A stretch of 64,000 nt of DNA from Amycolatopsis dendrobii (GCF_014145675.1 NZ_JACGZW010000020.1:85225-149224); one strand, 5' to 3'. Counted from the stretch's first letter, positions 44,668 through 52,870 are shown. Made by a program: numbers and translations. The notes: generated by a model from the sequence alone, not told the origin.

Positions 44668-44713
44668 TCAAGGGCCCCTTCCCGGACTTGGATTCCCTCA
44701 AGGGGCCCTTCAC
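44668..44713. repeat. Diverged AAGGGGCCCTT palindrome
   Basis: TCAAGGGCCCCTT and TCAAGGGGCCCTT blocks flank GGATTCCC. The left half has lost the AATC part seen in intact copies. A degenerate copy of the family at 10476 and 34210. Confidence 0.7.
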
Positions 44714-44733
44714 AGCCCCTCGCACGCCGCGAT

Positions 44734-44818
44734 GCGCCCCAATGCGGCATTGGGTGCATCGCATGCACCCAATGTGGCGTTCGGTGCGTCTGACGCACCC
44801 AATGCCACATTGGGGCGC
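44734..44818. repeat. Interlocked hairpin cluster
   Basis: Outer arms GCGCCCCAAT (44734-44743) and ATTGGGGCGC (44809-44818) are a perfect 10-bp match. Inside are CCCAATGC-G-GCATTGGG (44738-44754), TGGGTGCAT-CGC-ATGCACCCA (44751-44771), GGTGCGTC-T-GACGCACC (about 44783-44799) and CCCAATG-CCA-CATTGGG (44798-44814). Neighbouring hairpins share bases, so alternative folds exclude each other. Confidence 0.8.
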
Positions 44819-44970
44819 TAACCGCACGCCGCGAACCCCACCGAACCCACGCACCCACGCACCCAACCCGTGCGCACGAACACCAACCCGCCACCGCTGC
44901 ACCCAACCATCGAGGCACCCAACCATCGAGGCACCCAGCCCTCCCCCAACCCCGATACGAAGCCTCCCTG

Positions 44971-45027
44971 CGGTTCGGGGGTGCTTGTCAAGGCATCTTT
45001 CCCGCCTTGACAAGCACCCCCGAACCG
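44971..45027. terminator. 24-bp perfect hairpin between convergent genes
   Basis: Arms 44971-44994 and 45004-45027 match over all 24 bp (start CGGTTCGGGGGTGC, inner TTGTCAAGGC) with a 9-nt loop. No T-tract. Much longer than needed for termination; may be a second repeat family. Confidence 0.85.
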
Positions 45028-45116
45028 TCAGCACAATCACCCTTCGGGGTGCCCCACGCAACCCAAGACCGGGCGCAATGTCGCCGCCAGGCGACGAGCC
45101 GACCCCCCAGCACGAC

Positions 45117-45416
45117 TCACAAATCCAACGCAGCCCTCAAAGCCACATCGATCTGCTCCTGAACATCCCCGTCAACCTCCGCGATCCGCTCGGCCAGCCA
45201 AGGCCGATACAGCCGCGTGAGATTCAACGTAGACACCCAATACCGAGCATCCACCGCCACCCCGAGAATGTCCTGCGGATCCCGATCCAGCAGCTCAGTC
45301 CCCAGCAACCAAGGCCGCTCAGACTCGTTCACCCCGTCCGAAGACAGCAGCACCACGGTCCGCTGCCGAGCCGGATCCGTAGGCGGGTGGTAGGTCCAAA
45401 CCTCACCCCTGCGCAC
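45117..45416 (-). CDS. MazF/PemK-like toxin
   Basis: 99 residues from GTG 45416, 4 nt after AAGGAGAT. VRRGEVWTYHPP at the N-terminus, RTVVLLSSDGVN and RYWVSTLNLTRLYRPWL fit the CcdB/MazF/PemK barrel. Members are mRNA interferases or related toxins. It overlaps the antitoxin gene by 14 nt, the usual order of antitoxin first. Divergence from typical MazF (the RPxxVLS region is partly changed) leaves activity uncertain. Confidence 0.72.
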   Translation of the reverse strand: MRRGEVWTYHPPTDPARQRTVVLLSSDGVNESERPWLLGTELLDRDPQDILGVAVDARYWVSTLNLTRLYRPWLAERIAEVDGDVQEQIDVALRAALDL

Positions 45417-45630
45417 GCATCTCCTTCTCCGCAGCCGCCCGCTCCGCCTCATCCGCTTCAGCGGAAGGCGCGACAGGAGCCCGCTGCGGGGTATACCCGG
45501 TCCGAACCGCCTCGCGCCGAGCCGCCTTCGACAGCCAGGACGAGACCGAGATTCCGTGCGCTTTCGCGGCCCGCTCGGCGTACTCGAGCGCACCGGTGTC
45601 GAGCGAGAGTGTCACCTTACGTGTTGCCAT
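45403..45630 (-). CDS. Ribbon-helix-helix antitoxin
   Basis: 75 residues. N-terminal strand and helices MATRKVTLSLDTGALEYAERAAKAHGISVSSWLSKAARREA are a CopG/RHH DNA-binding unit. The charged C-terminal tail (SAEADEAERAAAEKEMRAQG) would bind the toxin. It is transcribed before the toxin and probably represses the pair. Confidence 0.8.
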   Translation of the reverse strand: MATRKVTLSLDTGALEYAERAAKAHGISVSSWLSKAARREAVRTGYTPQRAPVAPSAEADEAERAAAEKEMRAQG

Positions 45631-45667
45631 ACCTTTTACCGTACCACTCTCACAGCCTCGACGGCGC

Positions 45668-46120
45668 TCACAGCGTCGGCGACCGCCCCTCGAACGGCGT
45701 GGACAGCACGACCGTCGTCCGGGTGGACACCTTCGCGGCCTCGCGGATCCGCCGGAGCAGGTCTTCGAGGCCGAGCGGCGAGGCCACGCGCACCAGCAGG
45801 ATGTAGGACTCGTCGCCGGCCACCGAATAGCAGGACTCGATCTCGGTGATGTGCTGGATCCGCTGCGGGTAGTCGTCGGGCGCGGCCGGGTCGTTCGGGG
45901 TGAGCGAGATCAGCGCGGTGAGCGGGAGGCCGATCTGCTCGCCGTCGAGCCGGGCGGTGTAGCCGAGGATGACGCCGCGCTGTTCGAGGCGGCGCACCCG
46001 CTGGTGCACCGCCGAGACCGACAGCCCGACCCGTTCGGCGAGATCGGTGAAGCTGCGCCGCCCGTCGGCGGCGAGCTCCTGCACGATCGCCTGGTCGAGC
46101 GGTTCCAGCGGCCCGCTCAT
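45668..46120 (-). CDS. Lrp/AsnC-family regulator
   Basis: 150 residues. Helix-turn-helix LDQAIVQELAADGRRSFTDLAERVGLSVSAVHQRVRRLEQRG, then the RAM ligand domain (LTALISLTP, ITEIESCYSVAGDESYILLVRVASPLGLEDLL). It lies downstream of the M24 peptidase gene, linked through a 15-codon ORF by two successive ATGA overlaps. Probably senses amino acids; the peptidase link fits that. Confidence 0.93.
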   Translation of the reverse strand: MSGPLEPLDQAIVQELAADGRRSFTDLAERVGLSVSAVHQRVRRLEQRGVILGYTARLDGEQIGLPLTALISLTPNDPAAPDDYPQRIQHITEIESCYSVAGDESYILLVRVASPLGLEDLLRRIREAAKVSTRTTVVLSTPFEGRSPTL

Positions 46121-46164
46121 GCCGTGGCCTCCTCGGCGGTGATCCGTTCGCGAACCGCGCTCAT
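46117..46164 (-). CDS. 15-residue coupling ORF between peptidase and Lrp genes
   Basis: ATG at 46164 overlaps the peptidase stop, and its TGA at 46117-46119 overlaps the Lrp ATG. The peptide would be MSAVRERITAEEATA. The GAGGAGG ribosome binding site of the Lrp gene lies inside it. It may serve only to carry ribosomes across the gap, or be a chance frame. Confidence 0.35.
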   Translation of the reverse strand: MSAVRERITAEEATA

Positions 46165-47303
46165 GCGTCCAGCACGACCAGTTCGTGCGGCCGGGTGTTC
46201 ACGGACTCGACGCCCGAGTCGGTGACGAGCACGATGTCCTCGATCCGGGCGCCCCAGCGGCCCGGCTGGTAGATGCCGGGCTCGACGCTGAAGGCCATGC
46301 CCGCCTCGAGCGGCAGCGCGTTGCCCTTGATGATGTAGGGCTCTTCGTGCACGTCGAGGCCGATGCCGTGGCCGGTGCGGTGGATGAAGTACTCGCCGAA
46401 GCCGGCGGCGTCGATGACGTCGCGCGCGGCCTTGTCGATGCTCTCCGCGGTGGCACCGGGGCGGACCGCGTCGACGGCGGCCTGCTGCGCGCGCTGCAGC
46501 ACGGCGTAGGTCTCGGCGACGTCGGCGTCGCGGGGTTCGCCGATCGAGTAGGTGCGGGTGGAGTCGGAGTTGTAGCCCTCGGGCACCGGGCCGCCGATGT
46601 CGATCACGACGACGTCGCCGCGTTCGATGACGCGCTCGGACACGTCGTGGTGCGGGCTGGCTCCGTTGGGGCCGGAGCCGACGATGACGAAGTCGGCGTG
46701 CGTGTGGCCCTCTTCGACGATGGCGGCGGTGATGTCCGCGCCGACCTCGGCCTCGGTGCGGCCGGCGCGCAGCCATTCGCCCATCCGCGCGTGCACGCGG
46801 TCGATCGCCGCGCCCGCCTTGCGCAGCGCCTCGATCTCGGCGGCGTCCTTGCGCATCCGCAGTTCGCGCACGATCGGCCCGGCGAGGGTCTGCTCGGCGT
46901 CGCCGAACGCGGCGCGCAGGGACAGCACGTGCAGCGCCGGGGTGAAGTCGCTGACCGCGATCCGGCCGGGCTTGCCGAGCCGGTCGGCGACGAGCCGGTA
47001 GGGGTCGTCGCCGTCGACCCAGGTGAGCACTTCGACGCCGAGGTCGTCGGTGGGCACGTCGGCGTAGCCGGGGGCTTCGAGCTTCGGCACGACGAGCGCC
47101 GGGGTGCCCTCGGCGGGAATGACGAGGGTGGTCAGCCGCTCGAACGAACCGCCCGCCTGGCCGAGCAGGTACCGCAGGTCGGATCCGGGCGCGACGAGCA
47201 GCGCGTCGGTGTTCGCGGCGGCGGCCGCTTTCGCGGCGCGGTCGAGACGGGCGCGGAGCGCGGCGGCGTCGGGAGCGGGCGTGTGGAGGGATCGGCTCGA
47301 CAT
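46161..47303 (-). CDS. pepE: M24 aminopeptidase P-like peptidase (PepE type)
   Basis: 380 residues. An N-terminal creatinase-like domain (about 1-150) is followed by the pita-bread metal domain: VVIDIGGPVPEGYNSDSTRTY gives two Asp ligands, HRTGHGIGLDVHEEP the His, and FSVEPGIYQPGRWGARIED the Glu residues. Cytoplasmic Xaa-Pro dipeptidase activity is expected. Its position beside the exonuclease, DUF4333 and helY genes matches M. tuberculosis pepE (Rv2089c), from memory. Confidence 0.92.
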   Translation of the reverse strand: MSSRSLHTPAPDAAALRARLDRAAKAAAAANTDALLVAPGSDLRYLLGQAGGSFERLTTLVIPAEGTPALVVPKLEAPGYADVPTDDLGVEVLTWVDGDDPYRLVADRLGKPGRIAVSDFTPALHVLSLRAAFGDAEQTLAGPIVRELRMRKDAAEIEALRKAGAAIDRVHARMGEWLRAGRTEAEVGADITAAIVEEGHTHADFVIVGSGPNGASPHHDVSERVIERGDVVVIDIGGPVPEGYNSDSTRTYSIGEPRDADVAETYAVLQRAQQAAVDAVRPGATAESIDKAARDVIDAAGFGEYFIHRTGHGIGLDVHEEPYIIKGNALPLEAGMAFSVEPGIYQPGRWGARIEDIVLVTDSGVESVNTRPHELVVLDA

Positions 47304-47313
47304 GACGCCGAGC

Positions 47314-47811
47314 CTAGTACCCGGAGCCGCCGCTGCCGTCCCGACCGGCCGGGGACGCTGCGGGACGGTCCTCGCGCAGGCCGGAGATCAACTGCACCAG
47401 CTGTTCGCGCAACTGGTCGTCGGCGATGCCGGTCCCGGACAAGCCGATGCGGTCCCGTTCGGCGCGAACCGCCCGCGCGTGCGCTTCGCGTCCGGCCGCG
47501 GTGATCGCGACGAGGCGGCGGCGGGAGTCGGCGGGGTCGGGCGCGCGGGCGACGAACCCTTCCCGGGAAAGCCGCTCGAGGGTGCGGCTCATCGTCTGGT
47601 CGGTCACCTCGCAGCGGCGGGCGAGCGCGCGCTGCGCGAGCGGGCCTTCGCCGAGCAGGTGGAGCACGATCAGCCCGGCGTGGGTCAGTCCCAGCTCCGC
47701 GAGCACCGAGGTCCACTGCTGTTCGACCAGCCGCGCCGCGACCGCGAGCAGCCGCCCGGTCGGCCAGGAGGCCAGCTCGTCGGCGCCCGGCTCGGTCTCC
47801 CCAGGGTCCAT
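47314..47811 (-). CDS. MarR-family regulator
   Basis: 165 residues from ATG 47811, after AGAGGG. Winged helix in LTHAGLIVLHLLGEGPLAQRALARRCEVTDQTMSRTLERLSREGFVARAPDPADSRRRLVAITAAG, a canonical MarR block. Divergent from the MMPL gene; the 76-bp gap has a perfect palindrome at 47833-47848. Expected to repress both genes until a drug or lipid ligand binds. Confidence 0.93.
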   Translation of the reverse strand: MDPGETEPGADELASWPTGRLLAVAARLVEQQWTSVLAELGLTHAGLIVLHLLGEGPLAQRALARRCEVTDQTMSRTLERLSREGFVARAPDPADSRRRLVAITAAGREAHARAVRAERDRIGLSGTGIADDQLREQLVQLISGLREDRPAASPAGRDGSGGSGY

Positions 47812-47832
47812 CGGCCCTCTCCCGTGCGATAT

Positions 47833-47848
47833 GTTCAGCCTGCTGAAC
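47833..47848. promoter_or_regulatory. MarR operator
   Basis: GTTCAGC-CT-GCTGAAC, 7-bp perfect arms, midway in the 76-bp gap between the MarR and MMPL starts. Confidence 0.75.
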
Positions 47849-47887
47849 GTTTTCTCCCGATCATTCGCCTGAAGGACTGTATCCACC

Positions 47888-49972
47888 ATGGCCGAGCCCG
47901 CAGTCCCGCCCGCGTCGAGCCGCAGCCGCAGGATCCGCTGGGTGCTGCCCGCGCTGCTCGTCGTCGTCTGGCTCGCCGTCGGCGGAATCGGCGGGCCGTT
48001 CGCCGGAAAACTGAGCACCGTTTCGAAGAACGACAACGCCGCGTTCCTGCCGCGCTCGGCCGAGGCGACGCAGGTGCAGGACGAGCAGAAGGCGTTCGCT
48101 CCGCGCCCGACGCTGCCCGCGGTCGTCGTCGCCGAGCGCGAGTCCGGGCTCACCTCCGCCGACCGCGCTTACCTCGGCGGCCTGCCCGCGCGCACCGCCG
48201 CGGTGGCCGGGGTCGCCAGCCCGGTGAAGCCCGCGACCCTCTCCGAGGACGGCAAGGCCGCGCAGCTCTCGGTGCCGGTCGACGCGGGTGGGAATCCGGC
48301 GAAGATCGTCAAGGAAGTCCGGGAAAAGCTCGGCAGCGGCCCGGACGGGCTGACCGTGCTGGTCACCGGGCCGGGCGGGCAGATCGCGGACCTGGTGACC
48401 GCCTTCGGCGGGATCGACGGGGTGCTGCTGATCGTCGCGGGCGCGGTCGTCGCGCTGATCCTGCTCGTGGTCTACCGCAGCCCGCTGCTGCCATTGCTGG
48501 TCCTGGTCTCGGCGGTGTTCGCGCTGGCCCTGGCGAGCCTGGTGGTGTACCTGCTGGCGAAGAACGACGTCCTCGCGCTCAACGGGCAGAGCCAGGGCAT
48601 CCTCTCGATCCTCGTGTTCGGAGCGGCGACCGACTACGCGCTCCTGCTGGTCGCCCGGTTCCGCGAACAGCTGCGCGACACCCCGGGCCGCTTCGACGCG
48701 ATGCGGCTGGCCTGGCGGGCGACGCTGGAGCCGGTGGCGGCCTCGGCGGGCACGGTCGTCCTCGGCGTCCTGTGCCTGTTGTTCAGCGATCTGAACTCGA
48801 ACAAGGGACTCGGCCCGGTCGCCGCGATCGGGATCGGCGCGGCGCTGCTCGCCTCGACCACTTTCCTGCCCGCGATGCTCGTGCTGTGCGGGCGGGGCGC
48901 GTTCTGGCCGTTCCGGCCGCGGCACGGTTCGCCGCATCCGGAGACTTCCGGGATCTGGGGCCGGGTCTCGCGCACGGTCGGCGCGCGCCCGCGAGCGGTC
49001 TGGGTGCTGTCGGCGCTGGTGCTCGTCGCCGGGGCGGCGTTCCTCCCGCAGCTCAAGGCGTCCGGCACCGCGCAGTCCGACGTGTTCCTCGCCAAGGTGG
49101 ATTCCGTGACCGGCCAGGAGGTGCTCGGCCGGCATTTCGCCGCCGGGTCGGGATCTCCGGCGGTGATCGTCGCCAACGCCGGAGCCGCGACCGAGGTGGC
49201 CAAGGCCGCGCGCGTACCGGGCGTCGCGGCCGTCTTCCCGCTCGCCGGGCCCGACCGGCGTCCGCTCGAAGCCGGCGGACGGGTCGAATTGCTCGCGGTC
49301 CTTTCCGCGCCGGCCGATTCCGAGGACGCGGTGGCGGCCGTCGGCAGGATGCGCGACGCCGTGCACGCGGTGCCCTCGGCGGAGGCGAAGGTCGGCGGGC
49401 AGACCGCGATCCAGCTCGACACGCAGGAGACCTCGCGCCGGGACCGGGCGGTGATCATCCCGATCGTGCTGGTGGTGATCTTCGCCGTGCTCGCCTTGCT
49501 GCTGCGCGCGTTGCTGGCTCCGCTGCTGCTGATCGCGACGGTGGTGCTGTCGTTCGCCGCCACGATGGGGGTCTCGGCGCTGGTGTTCAACCACCTGCTG
49601 CACTTCCCCGGCGCGGATCCGGTGGTGCCGTTGTTCGGGTTCGTGTTCCTCGTCGCGCTCGGGATCGACTACAACATCTTCTTGATGACGCGGGTGCGCG
49701 AGGAAACGAAACGGCGGGGCACCCGGGACGGAACGCTGCACGGGCTCGCGGTGACCGGCGGCGTGATCACCTCGGCCGGAGTCGTGCTGGCGGCGACGTT
49801 CTCCGCGCTGGCGGTGATCCCGATCCTGTTCCTCGCCCAGATCGCGTTCATCGTCGCGTTCGGCGTGCTGGTGGACACGCTGCTGGTCCGGTCGCTGCTG
49901 GTGCCCGCGCTGACGGTGGATCTCGGCGGGCGCGTCTGGTGGCCGTCGCGGCTGGACCGGCGCGTCGGATGA
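47888..49972 (+). CDS. MMPL/RND-family exporter
   Basis: 694 residues with two repeats of one plus five transmembrane segments. Each repeat has a large outside loop (KLSTVSKNDNAAFLP after the first helix; SGTAQSDVFLAK after helix 7). ILVFGAATDYALLLVARFRE and VFLVALGIDYNIFLMTRVREE are the paired helix-4/10 motifs with the proton-relay GxxxDY. Under MarR control, so drug or lipid export is likely. It has no homologue in the otherwise conserved M. tuberculosis order here. Confidence 0.94.
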   Translation: MAEPAVPPASSRSRRIRWVLPALLVVVWLAVGGIGGPFAGKLSTVSKNDNAAFLPRSAEATQVQDEQKAFAPRPTLPAVVVAERESGLTSADRAYLGGLPARTAAVAGVASPVKPATLSEDGKAAQLSVPVDAGGNPAKIVKEVREKLGSGPDGLTVLVTGPGGQIADLVTAFGGIDGVLLIVAGAVVALILLVVYRSPLLPLLVLVSAVFALALASLVVYLLAKNDVLALNGQSQGILSILVFGAATDYALLLVARFREQLRDTPGRFDAMRLAWRATLEPVAASAGTVVLGVLCLLFSDLNSNKGLGPVAAIGIGAALLASTTFLPAMLVLCGRGAFWPFRPRHGSPHPETSGIWGRVSRTVGARPRAVWVLSALVLVAGAAFLPQLKASGTAQSDVFLAKVDSVTGQEVLGRHFAAGSGSPAVIVANAGAATEVAKAARVPGVAAVFPLAGPDRRPLEAGGRVELLAVLSAPADSEDAVAAVGRMRDAVHAVPSAEAKVGGQTAIQLDTQETSRRDRAVIIPIVLVVIFAVLALLLRALLAPLLLIATVVLSFAATMGVSALVFNHLLHFPGADPVVPLFGFVFLVALGIDYNIFLMTRVREETKRRGTRDGTLHGLAVTGGVITSAGVVLAATFSALAVIPILFLAQIAFIVAFGVLVDTLLVRSLLVPALTVDLGGRVWWPSRLDRRVG

Positions 49973-50003
49973 GCCGGCGGGCCGGGCGTGGCAGGCTGTG
50001 CGG

Positions 50004-50948
50004 GTGACCGGACCACTCGCTCTCCTCGATTCCGCGAGCCTCTACTTCCGCTCGTTCTACGCGCTGCCCGATTCGATGACCGCGCCCGACGGGACGCCGG
50101 TCAACGCCGTGCGCGGGTTCACCGACACGATCGCGCGCATCCTGACCGACCGCCGTCCGTCGCGGCTGGTCGCCTGTCTCGACGCGGACTGGCGGCCGAA
50201 GTTCCGCACCGATCTGCTGCCGAGCTACAAGGCGCACCGGGTCGCGGAGCCCGGGGACGGCGGGGCGGACGTCGAAGAGGTGCCCGACACGCTGACCCCG
50301 CAGGTGCCGATCATCCTGGAAGTGCTGGAAGCGTTCGGGTTCGCCGTCGCGGAGGCTGACGGCTACGAGGCGGACGACGTGATCGGCGCGCTCGCGACCC
50401 GGGAAAAGGACGCGCCGGTCGAGGTGATCACCGGCGACCGCGACCTGTTCCAGCTGGTGCGCGAGGAGCCGACGCCGACGTCGGTGGTGTACGTCGGGAA
50501 GGGCTGGGCGAAGGCGGAAGTGCTGGGGCAGCGGGAAATCGCCGAGAAGTACGGCGTTCCGGCCGAGCACGCCGGGCCCGCTTACGCGGACATGGCCGCG
50601 TTGCGCGGCGACCCGTCGGACGGGCTGCCGGGCGTGGCGGGGATCGGCGAGAAGACCGCGGCGAAGCTGATCACCCAGTTCGGTTCGCTGGAGGAACTCG
50701 TCGCCGCGGCCTCGGCCGGGGATTCGCGGGTGCCGTTGAAGACCCGGCTGCGGCTTTCCGACGCCGCGGACTATCTCGCCGTCGCACCCACCGTGGTGCG
50801 GGTCGCGGTGGACGCGCAGGTCGTGCAGTCCGGACCGGACGCGGTGCCGGCCGCGCCCGCCGATCCGAAGCGGGTGGCGGAGCTGGCTGAGCGGTGGAAT
50901 CTGGGCCGCTCGGTGGATCGGCTGCTGGCAGCGCTGCCCGGAGCTTGA
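50004..50948 (+). CDS. 5'-3' exonuclease (Rv2090-like)
   Basis: 314 residues from GTG 50004; GTG 49998 is equally possible. N-terminal nuclease: LALLDSASLYFRSFYALPDSM, CLDADWRPKFRTDLLPSYKAHR, ADGYEADDVIGALAT, VEVITGDRDLFQLV and DMAALRGDPSDGLPGVAGIGEKTAAKLI. All acidic metal-site blocks and the helix-3-turn are present. Resembles the polymerase-I 5' nuclease domain without the polymerase; acts on DNA flaps. Confidence 0.93.
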   Translation: MTGPLALLDSASLYFRSFYALPDSMTAPDGTPVNAVRGFTDTIARILTDRRPSRLVACLDADWRPKFRTDLLPSYKAHRVAEPGDGGADVEEVPDTLTPQVPIILEVLEAFGFAVAEADGYEADDVIGALATREKDAPVEVITGDRDLFQLVREEPTPTSVVYVGKGWAKAEVLGQREIAEKYGVPAEHAGPAYADMAALRGDPSDGLPGVAGIGEKTAAKLITQFGSLEELVAAASAGDSRVPLKTRLRLSDAADYLAVAPTVVRVAVDAQVVQSGPDAVPAAPADPKRVAELAERWNLGRSVDRLLAALPGA

Positions 50949-51018
50949 CCCCCACGCCAGTGACCCGAAGGGACCTCGCACTGGCTGCGGGCGGCCAGCC
51001 CGGCATCGGATCGCTGTC

Positions 51019-51065
51019 CGTGAGGGGAACCCTGAGGGCGCAGTTCGCTCAGGGTTCCCCTCACG
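51019..51065. repeat. Intergenic palindrome, AGGGGAACCCT subtype
   Basis: 18-bp perfect arms CGTGAGGGGAACCCTGAG (51019-51036) and complement (51048-51065), 11-nt loop. The AATCAGATT centre is replaced by GGCGCAGTTCG. It lies between the convergent exonuclease and Eis-like genes. The rest of 50949-51209 shows nothing else. Confidence 0.85.
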
Positions 51066-51209
51066 ACCGGCCAAAGCCAGCCACACGGTGCCGGATCGGC
51101 CGTTCCGCGGACCTTGGCGTCCTTTGTGGATATTCAGCGGCACCGCTCGCCTCCCTGGCCTTGAGAGCCTGCCCCGCTCGGGAAGACTGCGCCGGGCCCC
51201 TCCCGCAAG

Positions 51210-52427
51210 TCAGAAGTGCGTGCCGGTCCACGGCTGTGTCCCGGTGCGGAACAGCGCGTCCACCCGGGCCAGGGTTTCCGCGCTGGCACTGGTGATCCGG
51301 CCGGACAACGCGAGCGGACCGGCTTCCCAGGCGCCGAGGTACAGCATCGCCAGGGTGTCTACGTCGAGTTGCAGATCGGCGTCGGCCTCGGTGCGTTCGA
51401 CCCCGTTGCCGCCGACCAGGTAGCGGCCGCGGTTGTCCGGCAGCATCCGGTCGTTCACTTCCAGCACGACCGGTTCCGCGGAGCCGTACGCGCGGGCCGC
51501 GAGAGCCGCCTGCACGTCGATCAACCGCAGCCACAGTTCGTCGTCGACGCCGATCGTGTGCGCGCGGCGCGGGTCGACGAGCAGCAGACCCACCGGATCG
51601 TCGACCGGGCGGCCGCGCACGTTGACGACCTCGATCAGGTCGACCGACAGCAGGAATCGCCACAGCCCGGCCAGCGCTTCCGGCGACGCCGCGTGCAGTT
51701 CGTGGACTTCGAGCGCGGCGCCGCGTTCCGGATCCAGGTAGCTGTTCTGCGGCACGACGTGGAAGACGGCGAAGCCGTCGTCGCCGTCCGGTCCACTGTG
51801 GACGGCGACGCGGTGGTTGCCGCCGTCCGGGTGGAGATGCCAGTTGAACGCGATCGGCCACCAGAGTTCCGGACGGGCGATCCGGCCGGGGCGGCCGGTG
51901 TCGATTCGTTGGTACAGCGCGGGAATCGCCGCGATCGCGTCGTCGGTGGACAGCAGCCGCACGCGGCCGGGCGCGACGACGGTGTCGCGCAGCGGGGCCG
52001 GTTGCTTGACCTGCATGGTGGCCATGCGGGTCGCGACGCCGTAGCCGAAGCGGCCGTAGATCAGCGCTTCGCTCGCGTGCAGTGCGGCGACGACGTGGCC
52101 GCGCTGGACGAAGTCGTGCAGTTGCCGGTCCATCATCGCGGTGAGCACGCCGCGGCGGGTCCAGTCGGCGCGGACGCCGACGCCGTCGACCGCCGCCATC
52201 GGCACCGTCTCGCCGCCGGGGACGGTGAGCCGGGTGGCGAACGAGCTGGCGATGCCGATGGGTTCGCCGTCGTGGAACGCTCCGGTCCGGCCGTCCGCCG
52301 TCCAGGAATCGCCGACCCGCGCCCAGCGCTCGTCCGAGGGCGGGTTCCCGTGCAGGGACCGCACCAGAAGGTCGAAAGTCGCGCGGCTTTCGGCGTCGGT
52401 GATCTGGCGTACCACGTAGTCGCTCAT
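51210..52427 (-). CDS. Eis-like GNAT acetyltransferase (paralogue 1)
   Basis: 405 residues from ATG 52427. The tandem-GNAT layout of Eis is visible: VDGVGVRADWTRRGVLTAMMDRQL with the acetyl-CoA loop RADWTRRG, then ALHASEALIYGRFGYGVAT. A C-terminal SCP2-like domain ends in the free-carboxylate Phe of GTHF, used as general base in Eis. Eis acetylates multiple amines of aminoglycosides and peptides. Paired with a close relative at 52908-54110. Confidence 0.9.
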   Translation of the reverse strand: MSDYVVRQITDAESRATFDLLVRSLHGNPPSDERWARVGDSWTADGRTGAFHDGEPIGIASSFATRLTVPGGETVPMAAVDGVGVRADWTRRGVLTAMMDRQLHDFVQRGHVVAALHASEALIYGRFGYGVATRMATMQVKQPAPLRDTVVAPGRVRLLSTDDAIAAIPALYQRIDTGRPGRIARPELWWPIAFNWHLHPDGGNHRVAVHSGPDGDDGFAVFHVVPQNSYLDPERGAALEVHELHAASPEALAGLWRFLLSVDLIEVVNVRGRPVDDPVGLLLVDPRRAHTIGVDDELWLRLIDVQAALAARAYGSAEPVVLEVNDRMLPDNRGRYLVGGNGVERTEADADLQLDVDTLAMLYLGAWEAGPLALSGRITSASAETLARVDALFRTGTQPWTGTHF

Positions 52428-52483
52428 GTCCCGATTGAACCAATGCCGCACCCCGCGCGGCTATCGGATTTAGCGCCGCTGGC

Positions 52484-52870
52484 CTATTGGGGCGGGTCGA
52501 CGCGGTAGTTGCCGTCCGCGCCGGTCACCGTGATGGGGACGTGTTTCGTCGTGCCCGCGATGTCCACAGTGCACTGGAAGCGCGAGCCGTCGGCGACGGG
52601 CTGCCGGTCCGGGCAGGACACCGCGCCGACGTTCGCGACCTTGTAGTCGGTGGTGAGGAGCCGGGTGACGGCCGAAGCCATCACCCGGGAGTCGAACACG
52701 CGCATCGCCGAGGAAGAGCTGGGCGCCGACGACGACGCGACGCCCGGCTCCGCGGGGCTGTTCGGCGTGACGGTGACGGTGTGGACCGGGGGCGGCGGCG
52801 TCCCGCTGTCGCAGCCCGCGGCGGCGAGCATTCCCAAGCCGCACAACAACAGCACCCGCACGGCGCGCAT
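52484..52870 (-). CDS. DUF4333 lipoprotein
   Basis: 128 residues from ATG 52870, 9 nt after GAGGAG. Lipobox LAAAGC gives acylated Cys near 20. A Pro/Thr/Ser linker precedes the DUF4333 domain: VTRLLTTDYKVANVGAVSCPDRQPVADGSRFQCTVDIAGTTKHVPITVTGADGNYRV, with two Cys likely in a disulfide. It is shortened relative to the protein at 54428, which has a membrane anchor instead. Confidence 0.9.
   Translation of the reverse strand: MRAVRVLLLCGLGMLAAAGCDSGTPPPPVHTVTVTPNSPAEPGVASSSAPSSSSAMRVFDSRVMASAVTRLLTTDYKVANVGAVSCPDRQPVADGSRFQCTVDIAGTTKHVPITVTGADGNYRVDPPQ

Larger units (their letters stand above)
44575..45116. other. 542-bp intergenic region built of repeats
   Basis: No convincing gene on either strand. 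In order: a degenerate half of the window-wide palindrome (about 44615-44650), a diverged copy (44668-44713), an interlocked cluster of CCCAATG/CATTGGG hairpins (44734-44818), a Pro/Thr-like CACCCA-rich stretch (about 44830-44950), and a 24-bp perfect hairpin (44971-45027). It separates convergent genes. Confidence 0.8.

Noticed and set aside
44740..45030. CRISPR-like array
   Set aside because: Repeats are palindromic, overlap each other and lack regular unique spacers; no cas genes.
44603..45061. Several ORFs in the repeat-rich gap
   Set aside because: They translate palindromes and CACCCA repeats into low-complexity text.
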